From contig LOEZ01000067.1 in the NCBI GenBank assembly GCA_001516055.1, positions 29,125 to 93,124 on the forward strand: a DNA stretch of 64,000 nt, given 5' to 3'. The notes beneath the pieces were generated by a model. The model saw nothing but the letters and a program-made list of their open reading frames with translations, was not told the DNA's origin and searched no databases. This stretch comes from Gracilibacter sp. BRH_c7a (GTDB lineage: Bacteria; Bacillota; Desulfitobacteriia; Desulfitobacteriales; Syntrophobotulaceae). The translations under genes were made by a program, and so were the position numbers. Positions 63,800-64,000 of the stretch are shown piece by piece (the first letter of the stretch is position 1; each line of letters opens with the position of its first letter).

Positions 63800-63843
63800 G
63801 ATTAGGGTTGAATACAAGTATGATTAGAGTTGAATGCAAATAT
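63800..63843 (+). repeat. Imperfect 22-bp tandem repeat
   Basis: Two adjacent 22-base units match at 19 of 22 positions. They lie about 40 bases upstream of the tRNA promoter and could be an upstream activating site or a random duplication. Confidence 0.75.
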
Positions 63844-63883
63844 AAAGAATTCTTTGGTTTTGAAGTGCGATTTGCAAGTACTG

Positions 63884-63912
63884 TTGACTAGATTATAAAA
63901 ATCAATTACAAT
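63884..63912 (+). promoter_or_regulatory. Sigma-A promoter of tRNA-Thr
   Basis: TTGACT (63884-63889) and TACAAT (63907-63912) are separated by 17 bases, and the tRNA begins 18 bases after the -10. This is a strong, well-placed promoter. Confidence 0.85.
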
Positions 63913-63930
63913 ATCATTTGTCTTAAATAA

Positions 63931-64000
63931 GCCGATGTGGCTCAGGGGTAGAGCAGCTCACTCGTAATGAGCAGGTCGTCGGTTCGATTCCGACCATCGG
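63931..64000 (+). tRNA. tRNA-Thr (CGU anticodon), 3' end cut off by window
   Basis: The cloverleaf is clear: acceptor GCCGATG with CATCGG at the edge (the last pair and 3' tail lie outside), D-stem GCTC/GAGC, anticodon stem GCTCA/TGAGC with loop CTCGTAA, and T-stem GTCGG/CCGAC with TTCGATT. The anticodon CGT reads ACG, threonine. Confidence 0.97.

Larger units (their letters stand above)
63569..63930. other. Intergenic region between glnA and tRNA-Thr, with a tandem repeat
   Basis: About 360 bases without a gene. AGGAGG for glnA lies at 63575-63580 (minus). A 22-base unit occurs twice in tandem at 63800-63821 and 63822-63843 (GATTAGGGTTGAAT... and GATTAGAGTTGAAT..., three differences). The tRNA promoter is at 63884-63912. 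Confidence 0.7.

Overview
This window comes from the chromosome of a low-GC, AT-rich anaerobic Firmicute, most likely a Clostridia member of the Peptococcaceae / Desulfitobacterium-Heliobacterium type. The evidence is AT-rich intergenic DNA, strong AGGAGG-type ribosome sites with many TTG and GTG starts, lipoproteins with Gram-positive lipoboxes, a 2-hydroxyacyl-CoA dehydratase activase, System II cytochrome c maturation, and a siroheme-dependent heme pathway with paired radical-SAM proteins of the NirJ1/NirJ2 (AhbC/AhbD) type. The species cannot be fixed from the sequence alone.

Layout. 1-4.6 kb: a catabolic cluster with two fumarylacetoacetate-hydrolase-family enzymes, an MFS carrier, a GntR/FCD regulator and a Gate-domain membrane protein. 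4.6-10.1 kb: an orphan HicB-like protein, a PspC/LiaF-like envelope-stress pair, a polar amino-acid ABC transporter and a lipoprotein. 10.3-16.6 kb: a 1414-residue activase fusion, exonuclease III and a zinc-ribbon membrane protein. 16.8-22.4 kb: argF-argG-argH behind a promoter that overlaps an ARG box, then an AT-rich gap with three DnaA-box-like sites, nadE and a nucleotidase. 22.5-29.2 kb: a VanY-like peptidase, murC, a free-standing AMP-binding C-terminal domain, small membrane and zinc-ribbon proteins, a cation-diffusion exporter under a NiCo riboswitch, and a metallo-beta-lactamase-fold hydrolase. 29.4-36 kb: a LysR regulator next to a tripartite tricarboxylate transporter operon (tctC-tctB-tctA) that continues into an isocitrate/isopropylmalate-type dehydrogenase and a LarA-family racemase. 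36.2-40 kb: tandem CoA-binding proteins, a frameshifted small membrane reading frame, and a GAF-PAS-GGDEF-EAL protein under a c-di-GMP-I riboswitch.

41-57 kb is the metabolic core. A ten-gene operon on the minus strand (precorrin-2 dehydrogenase, hemA, hemC, cobA-hemD fusion, ahbC, hemB, ahbD, ahbA-ahbB fusion, hemL, MFS exporter) makes heme from glutamyl-tRNA through siroheme. Just upstream are the ccs1/ccsA cytochrome c assembly genes. Divergent from these are an NrfC-like ferredoxin and an NrfD-like quinol-oxidising membrane subunit, facing a hexaheme lipoprotein. Together they could make heme, attach it to the multiheme cytochrome and feed it electrons from menaquinol. 57-64 kb holds a transglutaminase-like protein, small membrane proteins, a PrsW-type protease, a metallophosphoesterase, a DUF3231-like protein, glutamine synthetase (with an unusual 5' end) and a tRNA-Thr(CGU) cut by the window edge.

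No CRISPR array, insertion sequence, prophage or rRNA was seen. The less ordinary features are two riboswitches, the fused Ahb/Hem enzymes, the tctCBA-dehydrogenase-LarA operon with perfect palindromes in front, an A8 frameshift locus, a glnA frame lacking a normal start codon, and a DnaA-box cluster away from any dnaA gene.
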